Shown here: in pieces, positions 15,453 through 24,168 of the stretch
Layout of the letters: each line of letters begins with the position of its first letter
Position numbering within the stretch: the first letter of the stretch is position 1
Assembly (NCBI RefSeq): GCF_905372115.1
Contig: NZ_CAJPNR010000010.1
Span: 1 to 55,863, forward strand
DNA: 55,863 nt
Source of the DNA: an uncultured Streptococcus sp.
Lineage (GTDB): Bacteria; Bacillota; Bacilli; Lactobacillales; Streptococcaceae
Direction: 5' to 3'
Translations under genes and position numbers: made by a program
The notes under the pieces: model-generated
Seen by the model: the letters and a program-made list of their open reading frames with translations, nothing else
Databases searched by the model: none
Told to the model about the DNA's origin: nothing

Positions 15453-16406
15453 ATGCTCAAGGAAAGACGAAACCAGGGTACCATCGCCCTAATGGTAATT
15501 TCTCTTATTTTTCTAGCTGTTGCTGCAGTGATGGGCTTTATCCAATACCAAAAAGTCAACACCAAGACTGCCTATGACCGAAATAGCAATCCTGGAGCAG
15601 ATTCAGCAGTCTATGCTGAAGTGTCATATATTTTCCCAGAAGCTCTGATTGAAGTAGACGATAATACCCAAGTTTGGCTGGTTGCCTACCAAGACGGATA
15701 TGTTGGTCTGCAGGCTAAAAAAGGGGACAAGCAGATTGCCCAGCTCTTGGAAAAAGAGAAAAAGGGCGAGCTGGAAAAAAATCCTGTCCGAATCGTTGGC
15801 TCCTACGTTAATGCTAACTCCCCTAAAAAAAATCAGGGATATATCTCTAATTATGGTAGTCTCGTTCGCGGTCTCCTAGCAGACAATCCCGAAGTCATCA
15901 CAGTAATGTCAAGCAGCTCCTATATCTCTATCACTGAATTTGAGTCTGACAATCTTGCATTCATGTTCTACATTCTGTTTTTGATTGGACTCTGTGTTTT
16001 CTTTGTCGTTATAGGAATTATTGGCCGCAAGAAAAATATCGCTGCCTACGAAGAAATCTATGCAGCCTATCCAGAGGCCAAGGACAATCTCAATATCCTG
16101 CTGGAGCAAGCTTCTTTCCACGACGATGTGCTGAAAATTGCTGTTTATAAAGATCATCTCATTACCTACTATCGAGGTTTCAAGGCGATTGATCTCAAAC
16201 AGGTCGTCCATCTCTACCACCACATTCTCACCATGCATCGTGGCTTCGTTGCTTCAAACAGAAACTCAACCTTAGTTGCTGTTCGAAACAATCAAAAGAA
16301 ATACCAAATGCCTATTAAGAACATTGGTAAAACAACAGATACCAAACTCCAGTCAACCTTTGACTATCTCTACAACCACTTCCCTCATATCAGATTGGGA
16401 GTGTAA
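15453..16406 (+). CDS. Membrane protein of unknown function
   Basis: 317 aa, divergent from tetR. One membrane segment near the N-terminus (IALMVISLIFLAVAAVMGFI), an extracellular part of about 140 residues, a second membrane segment (MFYILFLIGLCVFFVVIGII), then a cytoplasmic part with a basic patch and repeated Tyr/His (VVHLYHHILTMHRGF). Start ATG 15453 after TTGGAGG. I do not recognise the family. Followed by a clear terminator, so monocistronic. Confidence 0.8.
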   Translation: MLKERRNQGTIALMVISLIFLAVAAVMGFIQYQKVNTKTAYDRNSNPGADSAVYAEVSYIFPEALIEVDDNTQVWLVAYQDGYVGLQAKKGDKQIAQLLEKEKKGELEKNPVRIVGSYVNANSPKKNQGYISNYGSLVRGLLADNPEVITVMSSSSYISITEFESDNLAFMFYILFLIGLCVFFVVIGIIGRKKNIAAYEEIYAAYPEAKDNLNILLEQASFHDDVLKIAVYKDHLITYYRGFKAIDLKQVVHLYHHILTMHRGFVASNRNSTLVAVRNNQKKYQMPIKNIGKTTDTKLQSTFDYLYNHFPHIRLGV

Positions 16407-16418
16407 ATGACTATAAAA

Positions 16419-16448
16419 TAAAGCTAGGTTAGTCCTAGCTTTAAATTT
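16419..16448 (+). terminator. Terminator of the 15453-16406 gene
   Basis: AAAGCTAGG-ttagt-CCTAGCTTT stem, then TAAATTT. Confidence 0.75.
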
Positions 16449-16510
16449 CTGACAAACTAGTTCTAAGTTTGTCTTTTTTGTTTTATTGATATAGTACAAG
16501 AGATAATCTT

Positions 16511-16996
16511 TTATTTACTATTGTACTTTCTTTGGAAGACTTCTATGGCCTTGAACTGTTCAAGATCTTTTTCGTTTCGAGGTTTAAAGCCAAGATATTG
16601 ATATCTAAAGAAATTTATTCTCGCCGTTGGTCCAAATTGACTTTCATTCCATGGTGCATAGTCAAAGTCCAAAGAGGCTCTATTATTTTCATCCACCTTT
16701 ATTGTAAAGGCAGACCACTCTGCCAGACCCTGCTCGATGAATATCTTCTTCATCTCACCACCTAAATCAAACAAGTCCATAAATTCATTATCAAATTCGT
16801 CTTCAGAAATGTTAAATAAAGATGGAATATCCATATAATAATGATATTCTCCTTTATATTTAAAGAAAAATACTACACCGCCACTAAGAGTTTTATCCAC
16901 TTCAAAGTTGATATAAAGATCTTCCCACTCAACCGGAATCATATCATTCACTTTATAAATAATCTCTGTCATTTTCTCATTAATTTGTTTTTCCAT
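16511..16996 (-). CDS. YezG-family (DUF600) immunity protein, copy 1
   Basis: 161 aa. C-terminal signature of YezG/DUF600: FDYAPWNESQFGPTARINFF, RYQYLGFKPRN. YezG proteins neutralise LXG-type nuclease toxins exported by type VII secretion (family knowledge). The start follows GGAGGATAAA. It is the last gene of an island of four immunity-type genes; no LXG gene is present in the window. The paralogue at 17962-18447 shares MEKQINEK and DYAPWNES.FGP.A. Confidence 0.85.
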   Translation of the reverse strand: MEKQINEKMTEIIYKVNDMIPVEWEDLYINFEVDKTLSGGVVFFFKYKGEYHYYMDIPSLFNISEDEFDNEFMDLFDLGGEMKKIFIEQGLAEWSAFTIKVDENNRASLDFDYAPWNESQFGPTARINFFRYQYLGFKPRNEKDLEQFKAIEVFQRKYNSK

Positions 16997-17080
16997 TTTA
17001 TCCTCCGATTTGGTCTATTACATTGTTTTATTATAATCCTAGTATATCACAAAAAATATGTATCACCATTGATTAAACCA

Positions 17081-17106
17081 GAAGAAAACCACCTTAAAGG
17101 TGGTTA
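17081..17106 (-). terminator. Terminator after the DUF6985-like gene
   Basis: AACCACCTT (17087-17095) / AAGGTGGTT (17097-17105), then TTTTCTTC on the minus strand. A similar hairpin and an adjoining promoter-like stretch recur at 19316-19343 and the flanking sequence. Confidence 0.65.
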
Positions 17107-17157
17107 AGTCACAAGCAGTTTTCTCCTGAATCAGTCAGTTATCAAGAAAGAAACTAT

Positions 17158-17637
17158 CTATAAAAGTATATCTTGAGGACCAATCTCAGACAATACGCCG
17201 TTGGTAAATTTTATCGCTAGTCCGTTTTCCTTATCCCAATCACAATCACATAAAAAGCCAAATTCTTCAACATTTTCGTCAAAGGTCAAAGGAAACATGA
17301 TTTGCTTGAGCTTCAACAAAGAGTAAATTTGTTCTTTGTCTCCAATTTTATCCAAAAAATATTGTTTTTCGTCTGTATTTGTGTAACCAGAAACAATATT
17401 TGATATTTCACGATTATAGTATGATACAATGGCACAATTAGCTTCTTTTACAATTTCATCTAAGTGTTCTTTAAAAAAGATATAGGCTCTTTCTTGATTT
17501 ACTTCAAATTTTCCATCATCATCTGCATCAATAATCATTTCTAAAACATACTGCTCACCAAAAATAGTGACGGTCATATCTCGAGTCCAACCATAATTAA
17601 ATGTTAGTTTACCAAAAATGTGATGATTCAATTCCAT
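17158..17637 (-). CDS. DUF6985/DUF2004-like protein, probable immunity protein
   Basis: 159 aa, acidic, soluble. The C-terminus FGFLCDCDWDKENGLAIKF followed by GPQDILL resembles the DUF6985/DUF2004 group, which is common beside polymorphic toxins. No catalytic motif. The gene starts where the remains of a toxin end (17640-17961), the usual toxin-then-immunity order on this strand. Family match is by memory of the C-terminal pattern; the role as immunity protein is inference from context. Confidence 0.6.
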   Translation of the reverse strand: MELNHHIFGKLTFNYGWTRDMTVTIFGEQYVLEMIIDADDDGKFEVNQERAYIFFKEHLDEIVKEANCAIVSYYNREISNIVSGYTNTDEKQYFLDKIGDKEQIYSLLKLKQIMFPLTFDENVEEFGFLCDCDWDKENGLAIKFTNGVLSEIGPQDILL

Positions 17638-17639
17638 TA

Positions 17640-17961
17640 TTTACAACTGCCTCTCTAAAAAACTAATAATTTTTAACTGCTGCAACTCTACCTAAATGTC
17701 CAAATTTAATACTGATAATAGCCGAGATTAATCGCATTGTTTTTATGTCATTAAATCATGCCAAGCAAATTTCCCTTATTTTCGAAGTTTGGTTATTTCT
17801 TTTCCAGATATTTCTAACTATTTTACTAAAAGTTCATCAGCTACTTTAGTTTTCTTTTGATTTCCTATTCGCGTTCACTATAGTTCTAACAACATAAACA
17901 ATATCTACTGCCAACTTTCTAACCAAGTTCTGCCTCTAGGGAGGCTTTGGGTTTGATGGAA
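17640..17961 (-). pseudogene. Decayed C-terminus of an LXG-type nuclease toxin
   Basis: No intact frame, but broken pieces read in toxin order on the minus strand: PKASLEAELG (about 17950-17920), VADELL and EISGKEITK (about 17850-17790), FAWHD (about 17775-17757), then after a frame change DIKTMRLISAIISIKFGHLG (17751-17692), ending FFREAVVNNG just before the immunity start. The order 'F.WH...D..TM.L......FGH.GG' resembles WHH/HNH-type toxin nucleases. Several stops and at least one frameshift make it non-functional. Confidence 0.5.
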
Positions 17962-18447
17962 CTATTTTCCATTATGATCTCTTTGAAAGGCTTCCATGGC
18001 CTTGAACTGTTCAAACTCTTTTTCATCTCGAGACTCAAAACCAAGGTATTTATGCTTGAAATATTTTAAAAGAGCACTTGGTCCAAAGCCACTTTCATTC
18101 CATGGTGCATAGTCAAATTCAGCAGATAATTTCGTACCAAGAACCTTTAGCGTACAAGAAGACCACAATGCTTGTCCTTCTTTTTCAAATATTTCTCTCA
18201 ATTCCCAAGCCAGTCTAAAGATTCGTCTTTCGTTTTCTTTAAACTCTGAAATAGGAATACTATATTGCTTTGGTATATAGAGATTGTAGATATACTCATT
18301 TTTCCCTTCTTCATTAAAAAAATAATAAACTCCTCCTCCATCAGAAGCAAGACTTATACCAATATAAAGATTATCCCAAGCTACAGGTATTGTCTTATGA
18401 ACGCTCTGCGCAATTTCCATCACTTTTTCGTTTATCTGTTTTTCCAT
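17962..18447 (-). CDS. YezG-family (DUF600) immunity protein, copy 2
   Basis: 161 aa. FDYAPWNESGFGPSALLKYF and KHKYLGFESRDEKE are the DUF600/YezG signature. Paralogue of 16511-16996, with a diverged middle (residues 30-90), as expected if the two neutralise different toxin variants. The middle carries VYYFFNEEGKNEYIYNLYIP. Downstream of a SUKH-like gene with 77 bp spacing. Confidence 0.85.
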   Translation of the reverse strand: MEKQINEKVMEIAQSVHKTIPVAWDNLYIGISLASDGGGVYYFFNEEGKNEYIYNLYIPKQYSIPISEFKENERRIFRLAWELREIFEKEGQALWSSCTLKVLGTKLSAEFDYAPWNESGFGPSALLKYFKHKYLGFESRDEKEFEQFKAMEAFQRDHNGK

Positions 18448-18524
18448 ATTTTCCTCTTTCTAGCTCGCTAAATTGCAGCTGGTAAATCTTGCCCATTTTT
18501 AACCGTATTGACACAAGTTTCTTT

Positions 18525-19235
18525 TTAAAAATCCAGTCCAATGATAATCCATTCATCAATGATATCCCAAAAATTTAAGTTTCCTTTAGGAAGCTCTTTT
18601 GTGGACCAAAGATAAGCTCCAGTTTCTATATTCTGCGTCAAATCCAGAACGATATAGGTCCCCATCCCGTTACTGAAAAAGTTATAGCAAGAGGTCAAAT
18701 CCATCTCCAGCTGGTCTTCATATTCCCATTCAAAATCAGCCATAGAATCGATATTTTCAGCGCTATCCAAGCCCATTGTTTTACTCGGATAGTAATAAAA
18801 ACCATTATGAACCTTTGTGTAAAAGTCTACAATTATTTTATCAATATTTTCAACTGTACAATCAAATTTTTTACCAAAATTTGATTCAGATAGTGGGTTT
18901 TTCCCTTCGTAGAAAGCTATCTTTTGAGTCTTGTAACTAAGAATGGTATACAAAATAGAGTATTCATCCCCAATTTTCATCAACTCAATATTTGTCAAAT
19001 AAGTTTTCAGGTAAAGAATGGTATTGCTTAGTTCTCTTGCAAAGTATTTTCTCCATTCTCCTAAAATAGCTGATTTTCTATCTTCCAAATTATCAGTTAG
19101 AAAAGCAACTTTCCAATATTCTGGAATGGGAGCATTCAAAATAGTTGATTCATCGGTTACAAACTCCACTTTCTTTTCAGACGATAGCGTATATTTGTTT
19201 AAAAATGCAATCTTTTCATTTACCATTTTATCCAT
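18525..19235 (-). CDS. SMI1/KNR4 (SUKH)-like immunity protein
   Basis: 236 aa. The first residues MDKMVNEK and the CGGAGG ribosome binding site resemble those of the YezG genes. The core (DFYTKVHNGFYYYPSKTMGL, then FFSNGMGTYIVLDL and NFWDIIDEWIIIGLDF) is the SUKH pattern found in immunity proteins of polymorphic toxins. Start ATG 19235 chosen over GTG 19241. First gene of the immunity island; its own promoter region (19242-19315) resembles that of 16511-16996. Confidence 0.8.
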   Translation of the reverse strand: MDKMVNEKIAFLNKYTLSSEKKVEFVTDESTILNAPIPEYWKVAFLTDNLEDRKSAILGEWRKYFARELSNTILYLKTYLTNIELMKIGDEYSILYTILSYKTQKIAFYEGKNPLSESNFGKKFDCTVENIDKIIVDFYTKVHNGFYYYPSKTMGLDSAENIDSMADFEWEYEDQLEMDLTSCYNFFSNGMGTYIVLDLTQNIETGAYLWSTKELPKGNLNFWDIIDEWIIIGLDF

Positions 19236-19315
19236 CTTCACCTCCGAATTTTTTTAAAATCAACTTATTTGTATCTCTAGTATACCACAAAGCAAATCTC
19301 CGAGCTTCTTCAGAT

Positions 19316-19343
19316 AAAAAACCACCTCCTGAGGTGGTTTTTA
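19316..19343. terminator. Bidirectional terminator
   Basis: AAAACCACCTC-CT-GAGGTGGTTTT with T runs on both sides. On the minus strand it ends the ABC/LytTR/DUF3021 operon. Confidence 0.8.
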
Positions 19344-19398
19344 TACATACAAACTATTTTTCATTATATTCTTGCTAGAAAGTTTCATTAGCCTTGAA

Positions 19399-19815
19399 CT
19401 ATCTTAGTTCTTTTTCCTTTCTGCGCTTAGCCAAGGCACTGTTAATCTTCTTGGTCTTAAGATTTGTATCCAAGTAAAGAAAGAGCCATACAAAGAGATA
19501 AATCAGAATAAAATCCAGCCAGAAATGACAGCTGGCAATTAAAAATCCCCAGTTATTATAGACCATGAAACAGCATACTAAGACTGCGACAGCGACAAAA
19601 TGCAGTAAAATCGAGACTAAAAAAGAGAAACGGTCTTCAAGAGTTTTTAAAATTGAACTGATGATCCCAATCAAACCGCTCATCACCATGACACTGATGA
19701 TATTACTAGTTGTGGGCGGATGTTTTTGAATAGAGAAAGCAAGGACAATCAGATAGACTGCACTCCCTGTCTGGATGCCCATTAATATAGCGTGTAGACA
19801 TTTTTTTATACTCAT
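19399..19815 (-). CDS. DUF3021 membrane protein, LytTR partner
   Basis: 138 aa, four transmembrane segments, with a basic tail (KINSALAKRRKEKEL). DUF3021 proteins are encoded next to LytTR regulators, and in streptococcal LytTR systems the membrane partner restrains the regulator (family knowledge). Start ATG 19815, 6 nt after AGGAGG; that site overlaps the LytTR stop, so the two are coupled. Confidence 0.85.
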   Translation of the reverse strand: MSIKKCLHAILMGIQTGSAVYLIVLAFSIQKHPPTTSNIISVMVMSGLIGIISSILKTLEDRFSFLVSILLHFVAVAVLVCCFMVYNNWGFLIASCHFWLDFILIYLFVWLFLYLDTNLKTKKINSALAKRRKEKELR

Positions 19816-19825
19816 CACTTACCTC

Positions 19826-20281
19826 CTAGATTCCCAGATATTCCATCAAGAGCTTGACATAGCGACGGCTGACTTCGGTCTTGATTTGATTGGTCAGCTT
19901 AGCCGTCATATTGCCAGAAAAACTGTCAGACAAAGACTCCAGATGGTCAATATTGATGACAGCATGCCGAGAAACCTGGATAAAGTTCGAGCTGCTAATC
20001 CGCTGCTGAAAGCGAGTCAAGGTCTCTGTTGTCTGGTAGATGCCTTCTCTGCTGTAAATCATTAGAGTTGTCTGGTTGATGTCTGCTAGGATAATATCTT
20101 CAGTCTTCAGCATGACCAGTTTATCATCCGACTTGATAGGCAGGACGCCACTTGGCCCTGCCTTGTACTGCTCTAAATAATCTAAGATGGCCTTGGCTTC
20201 TGCCGCTAGCTGGTCTGCCTTGACCACAACCAGCGGATCCTTGGATGAAATGGTTGGATCTGTTTCAAATTTTGCTTGCAA
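19826..20281 (-). CDS. LytTR-domain DNA-binding regulator
   Basis: 151 aa. The C-terminal half is a LytTR domain (DIILADINQTTLMIYSREGI, FIQVSRHAVINIDHLESLSD, VSRRYVKLLMEYLGI). No receiver domain, as in stand-alone LytTR systems with a membrane inhibitor. The start is TTG 20281 (MQAKFETDPTIS), with GGGAG 7 nt upstream. Between the ABC permease and DUF3021. Likely controls its own operon (inference). Confidence 0.88.
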   Translation of the reverse strand: MQAKFETDPTISSKDPLVVVKADQLAAEAKAILDYLEQYKAGPSGVLPIKSDDKLVMLKTEDIILADINQTTLMIYSREGIYQTTETLTRFQQRISSSNFIQVSRHAVINIDHLESLSDSFSGNMTAKLTNQIKTEVSRRYVKLLMEYLGI

Positions 20282-20303
20282 GAGGAAACTCCCTATTCAC
20301 ATT

Positions 20304-21149
20304 CTATTGTAGTTTCAGCCGGCGGATGGCAATCATATTTTGCACCATCCAAATAAGCGCTATTGCAACTAAAACTATTCCAACTATATAGAAAGTTTCT
20401 GTCCTTGTCAAGAGCTCCTGCCATTCAATGCGAATTCCCATTGTTTTTTCAAAAGCTGCTCGTGACTGGCTGCTATTAGTAAAAGTATCTGCTAGACTTT
20501 CCTTCATGAGAACCTGTCTAAATAGAGATGTCATGTAGTTAGAAGGAGTGAGCTTCATTAGATTTTGCGCCATTTTCGGCAAGATTCCAATGGGGATATA
20601 GGTTCCCACTAGAAAACCAGAGGTAGCTCCGACTGCTGTCGCCAATTTACCCAGACTATCCACTGATTTGAAACATTGAACAATCAGAGCATTTATCAGT
20701 GTGGCCAAGAGGCTATTTAAGAGCATCAAAAGAACCAGATAAGGAAGGATTCCCCACTCAAAGGAAATTTTATCCGCCAGCGTAAAATAGCTGAGCATAA
20801 AGGCAAACATAATGACCTGCATCAAAAAGCCGATAATGACAGAGCTGACAAGATAACTAAGCTGCAAGCCCCATGGTCCCAAGTCTGTGATAAAGAGGTC
20901 GTCTGTCACCTTCCGCTCCCGGTCTTCGACCTGCCGAGAGAAAGCCGCCAATGTGGTCGTTAATCCTGTAACTGCCAACACGCCGCCAATCAGCCACAAG
21001 TCCATCAGCTGGCTGGAATGGTCTTTGTAATTATTTTTCAAAAAAACGATATAAAGCACAAAGGGAATAATGGCTCCGAAGAGGGACAAAATTACCCCAC
21101 TGCGGTTGCGAAAATAAAGTAAAAAATTACGTTTTATCAAAGCTAGCAT
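20304..21149 (-). CDS. ABC-2 type permease
   Basis: 281 aa, six membrane segments, ABC-2 family (MLALIKRNFLLYFRNRSGVI; LVGTYIPIGILPKMAQNL region). The ATG is 1 nt after the ATPase stop. Pairs with the ATPase at 21151-22017 to form an exporter of unknown substrate, probably peptide or drug. A loop of about 70 residues before the last membrane segment faces outward. Confidence 0.88.
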   Translation of the reverse strand: MLALIKRNFLLYFRNRSGVILSLFGAIIPFVLYIVFLKNNYKDHSSQLMDLWLIGGVLAVTGLTTTLAAFSRQVEDRERKVTDDLFITDLGPWGLQLSYLVSSVIIGFLMQVIMFAFMLSYFTLADKISFEWGILPYLVLLMLLNSLLATLINALIVQCFKSVDSLGKLATAVGATSGFLVGTYIPIGILPKMAQNLMKLTPSNYMTSLFRQVLMKESLADTFTNSSQSRAAFEKTMGIRIEWQELLTRTETFYIVGIVLVAIALIWMVQNMIAIRRLKLQ

Positions 21150-21150
21150 A

Positions 21151-22017
21151 TTAGCGTACCTCTCTTCCTGTCAGTGCCATAAAGGCATCGTCCATGGTTC
21201 CGGGTTGGAATTCAAATTGTTCGATATAGGGACCAGCCTGAGCCAATAAGGTCAGTGCTTCTTGAGTCGTTTTAGGGTGGAGGATAAATTCCCCTTCCTT
21301 GACTTGCTCCCAAGCGCAGCCTCTTGACAAGCTTTTCTCTAAACCTGCTGCATCTTGGCTCAAAATCCGTAAAACATTGCGAGCGTAGCTTCCCTTAATC
21401 TGGTCTGCAGATCCTTTGGCAATGACCTGACCATGGTCTACGATATAGATCTTATCCGCATCATCAGTTTCATTGAGATAGTGGGTTGTCAAGACAATGG
21501 TCATCTGCTCTTCTTTCTGAATCTGCTTGAGCAGGCTCCAGATACTCTCCCGAGTCTGAATGTCCAGGCCTGTCGTAGGCTCATCTAGAAAAAGTAGGTC
21601 AGGGCTATTGAGCAGGGCTCGCGCAATGTCCACCCGACGCTTTTGGCCACCAGACAGTGTCCCATAAGGCTGCTTAACAAAGGCTGACAAGCCCAGCTGA
21701 GAGACCAAGCGCTCGATTCTACCTGCCGGCATTTCCTTGTACTGCTTGGCTCTGATGGTCAGATTTTCCAAAACTGTCAGCCGGTCGTCCAATACACTGT
21801 TTTGGAAAACCACACCCAGCCTAGGCTTTTCAGCATAGCAAATCTGCCCGGATGTCGGCTGCAAGAGCCCTATCAGCATCTGAATGATTGTGGATTTTCC
21901 TGCACCATTAGGGCCTAGAATAGCTGTAAAACTGCCTCTCTCAATCTGAATATTCAGATCATTGACTGCCACCTTATCGCCATAAACCTTGCTAAGATTT
22001 TTCGTTTCTACTAACAT
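21151..22017 (-). CDS. ABC transporter ATP-binding protein (ABC-2 exporter)
   Basis: 288 aa. Walker A GPNGAGKST, Q-loop VVFQNSVLD, signature LSGGQKRR, Walker B LLFLDEPTTGLD, switch His TTHYLN. The C-terminal 70 residues resemble DrrA-like exporters. First gene of ATPase, permease, LytTR, DUF3021. Promoter region 22018-22130. Confidence 0.92.
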   Translation of the reverse strand: MLVETKNLSKVYGDKVAVNDLNIQIERGSFTAILGPNGAGKSTIIQMLIGLLQPTSGQICYAEKPRLGVVFQNSVLDDRLTVLENLTIRAKQYKEMPAGRIERLVSQLGLSAFVKQPYGTLSGGQKRRVDIARALLNSPDLLFLDEPTTGLDIQTRESIWSLLKQIQKEEQMTIVLTTHYLNETDDADKIYIVDHGQVIAKGSADQIKGSYARNVLRILSQDAAGLEKSLSRGCAWEQVKEGEFILHPKTTQEALTLLAQAGPYIEQFEFQPGTMDDAFMALTGREVR

Positions 22018-22132
22018 GATCTTTTCTCCTTTTCTTTACTTCTGAGACTATGATAGCAAGTCTTTTTTGAAAAATCTCAGCTTTTTGGACAAGCGGTAAA
22101 ATGAGGGAGATGAGAGGTGAAAATCCAGACAT

Positions 22133-22164
22133 CAAAAAATCCCCGACCAGAGGTCAGGGATTTG
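22133..22164 (-). terminator. Terminator of the Bce-type ABC operon
   Basis: AAATCCCCGACC / GGTCAGGGATTT stem (one mismatch), T run on the minus strand. It starts a few bases after the permease stop. Confidence 0.8.
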
Positions 22165-22167
22165 CTC

Positions 22168-24168
22168 TTAGCGGGCGACAATCTTGCGGTAGCTTCGTGA
22201 AGTCAGAAGGAAGACCAGAATATAGGTCAGGAGGAAGACTCCGCAAGTTGCTAGTGTTGTCTGAATTAAGAGAGAAAGATTGGTCACACCCAATAAAGCA
22301 ACTATCAAGCGCAGCATATGAAAAACCGCTGCTACATGTAGAAAAGCAAAGATGAGAGGTAGGAAGAAAACAGTCAAGATTTGCTTGCGAATGGTACTTC
22401 TAGTCTGCTTTTCATCTAAACCAACTTTTTGCAAGATGATAAAGCCATCGCGATCTTCATATCCTTCAGAGATTTGCTTGTAGTAAATCACGAGAACAGC
22501 TCCTAGGAGGAAGATAACCGAGAGGAAGACTCCGATAAAGAGCAAAGTTCCAGTAAGTTCTTGATAGCTCTTTTCTGCACTATAACGGTCACTAGCCATT
22601 GCGAAGCTACCATCTTGAGCTTGTTCCTGATCCAAAGTGTCCCTCAACCCCAGTTGGACTTGCTCGACAAACTTTTTACTGCCCTTAGTCTCTGAAGCAA
22701 CTCCAATGTAGTAGTAATGATCCACATCGAGATTAACCTCTTTGCTATCATTGACCACCATATAGAGACCCTGCTCCATGGTCACATCGTTTGGATTAGG
22801 AATTTCCCCATGCGTGAAATTCGACGATAAAAGCTGCTTAATCTTCCAGTCCTTACCATTCACTCGGAGTGGCTTGTCCTTATTTAAGGAAATATTTTTT
22901 CCATAGACAAGAGTTTCATCGTCTGCCAGGTCTATCTTTTCCCCTGTCATTTTTTCATAATCCTGACGATTAATGACCGTAATCGTGCCTGCAGACTTGG
23001 TCAAGATACTTGTATCTGACTCCAGCTCTCTTTGCATTGGAACTGTCACATCATTACCAGCCAGTTTCATAATGAAGGCTGATTGGTAGAGATAGGTAGT
23101 ATAGCTTGGCTTCTTCAGATCTGTGTCCTGAGCGACTTGCTGGACCTTGTCTAACAGAGCCTCCTTCTGATCGGTCGATTTCGGCAAGACCACGCTGACA
23201 TTGTAATCCTTTGGATGCAAGGTAGTAATATAATCCTGACCTCCAACATAGATATTGATTGTACCAACCAGAGTCACTAAGAGCATGGTAGATAGAATGG
23301 AGATAGTTGCCAATCCTGCTGCATTTTTACGCATCCGCGAGATGAGATTGGAAACAGAAATGAAATTTTGCGTTTTGTAATAGTAGCCTTTGCGCTTTTT
23401 GAGAAATTGTAATAGTGTAATTGAACCTGCATTAAAAAGCAGATAGGTTGCTAGGATAACCATGACCACAGCTATAAAGAAATTGCCGATAGCAGTGACA
23501 GGTTTGGTAACGGTCAAAGCCATATAATAAGCCACACCCATGAGCAGGAGCCCCAGCAATGTTTGCAGAAAAAGGAAGCGTCCTTTCTTCTCGCCTGCTT
23601 TCTTTTCTTTCATTAGGTTAAGAGAGCTATAGCGTAGAAGTCGGGTAGAGTTGAGCAACAAAATCACCGCAAAAGCGACACCTAGACTGATTAGAGTCAT
23701 CCCGACGTTCTGCCATTGGAAGGTCGAGTCAAGAACTGCCGGCATTCCCATCAATTTCAAAAGGACTGCGTAGAGCATCTTATCTAAAGCTAGACCAGAC
23801 AAGATACCCAGACCAACTGTAGCCAGATAAAAGACACAGAGTTCAAAGAAGGTCATGACTAACAGATGCTTTTTCTCCATACCCAGCAGACTATAGACTC
23901 CCAACTCTCGGGAGCGGTTTTTCATGACGAAACTATTAGCATAGGTGATAAGGATAAGGACGGCAATCTGAATGACATGGATACCAAACTGCAGGGTCAT
24001 GCGAGCAGCTGCACCGCCATAAGAGGCCTCCATGTTGGGGCTATGAGTTAGTGAGACAAAACTATACAAAATCGCTGTTGCCAGTACCGTCGCCAAAGCA
24101 AATGGATAATACAAACTGCGATTTTTAACCAGATTGGACAAAGCCAGTTTACTCGTTAGTTTGAACAT
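22168..24168 (-). CDS. Bce-type ABC transporter permease
   Basis: 666 aa, FtsX-like. Ten membrane segments with one large extracellular domain (about residues 310-520), the mark of BceB/VraG-type permeases that sense and remove cell-wall-active peptides such as bacitracin. Start at ATG 24168 (MFKLTSKLALSNLVKN), overlapping the ATPase stop by 20 bp and following GAGGTGG. With the kinase at 26397-27377 it would form the sensory complex typical of these modules; the kinase itself has almost no outside loop. Exact peptide not predictable. Confidence 0.9.
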   Translation of the reverse strand: MFKLTSKLALSNLVKNRSLYYPFALATVLATAILYSFVSLTHSPNMEASYGGAAARMTLQFGIHVIQIAVLILITYANSFVMKNRSRELGVYSLLGMEKKHLLVMTFFELCVFYLATVGLGILSGLALDKMLYAVLLKLMGMPAVLDSTFQWQNVGMTLISLGVAFAVILLLNSTRLLRYSSLNLMKEKKAGEKKGRFLFLQTLLGLLLMGVAYYMALTVTKPVTAIGNFFIAVVMVILATYLLFNAGSITLLQFLKKRKGYYYKTQNFISVSNLISRMRKNAAGLATISILSTMLLVTLVGTINIYVGGQDYITTLHPKDYNVSVVLPKSTDQKEALLDKVQQVAQDTDLKKPSYTTYLYQSAFIMKLAGNDVTVPMQRELESDTSILTKSAGTITVINRQDYEKMTGEKIDLADDETLVYGKNISLNKDKPLRVNGKDWKIKQLLSSNFTHGEIPNPNDVTMEQGLYMVVNDSKEVNLDVDHYYYIGVASETKGSKKFVEQVQLGLRDTLDQEQAQDGSFAMASDRYSAEKSYQELTGTLLFIGVFLSVIFLLGAVLVIYYKQISEGYEDRDGFIILQKVGLDEKQTRSTIRKQILTVFFLPLIFAFLHVAAVFHMLRLIVALLGVTNLSLLIQTTLATCGVFLLTYILVFLLTSRSYRKIVAR

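Noticed and set aside
17962..18447. Reading the YezG copies as antitoxins of a two-gene toxin-antitoxin pair
   Set aside because: No small toxin gene is adjacent; the family and neighbours fit immunity proteins of exported toxins better.
22018..22130. LytTR direct-repeat binding sites before the ABC-2 operon
   Set aside because: I looked for paired 9-bp repeats with 12-bp spacing and saw none that was convincing.
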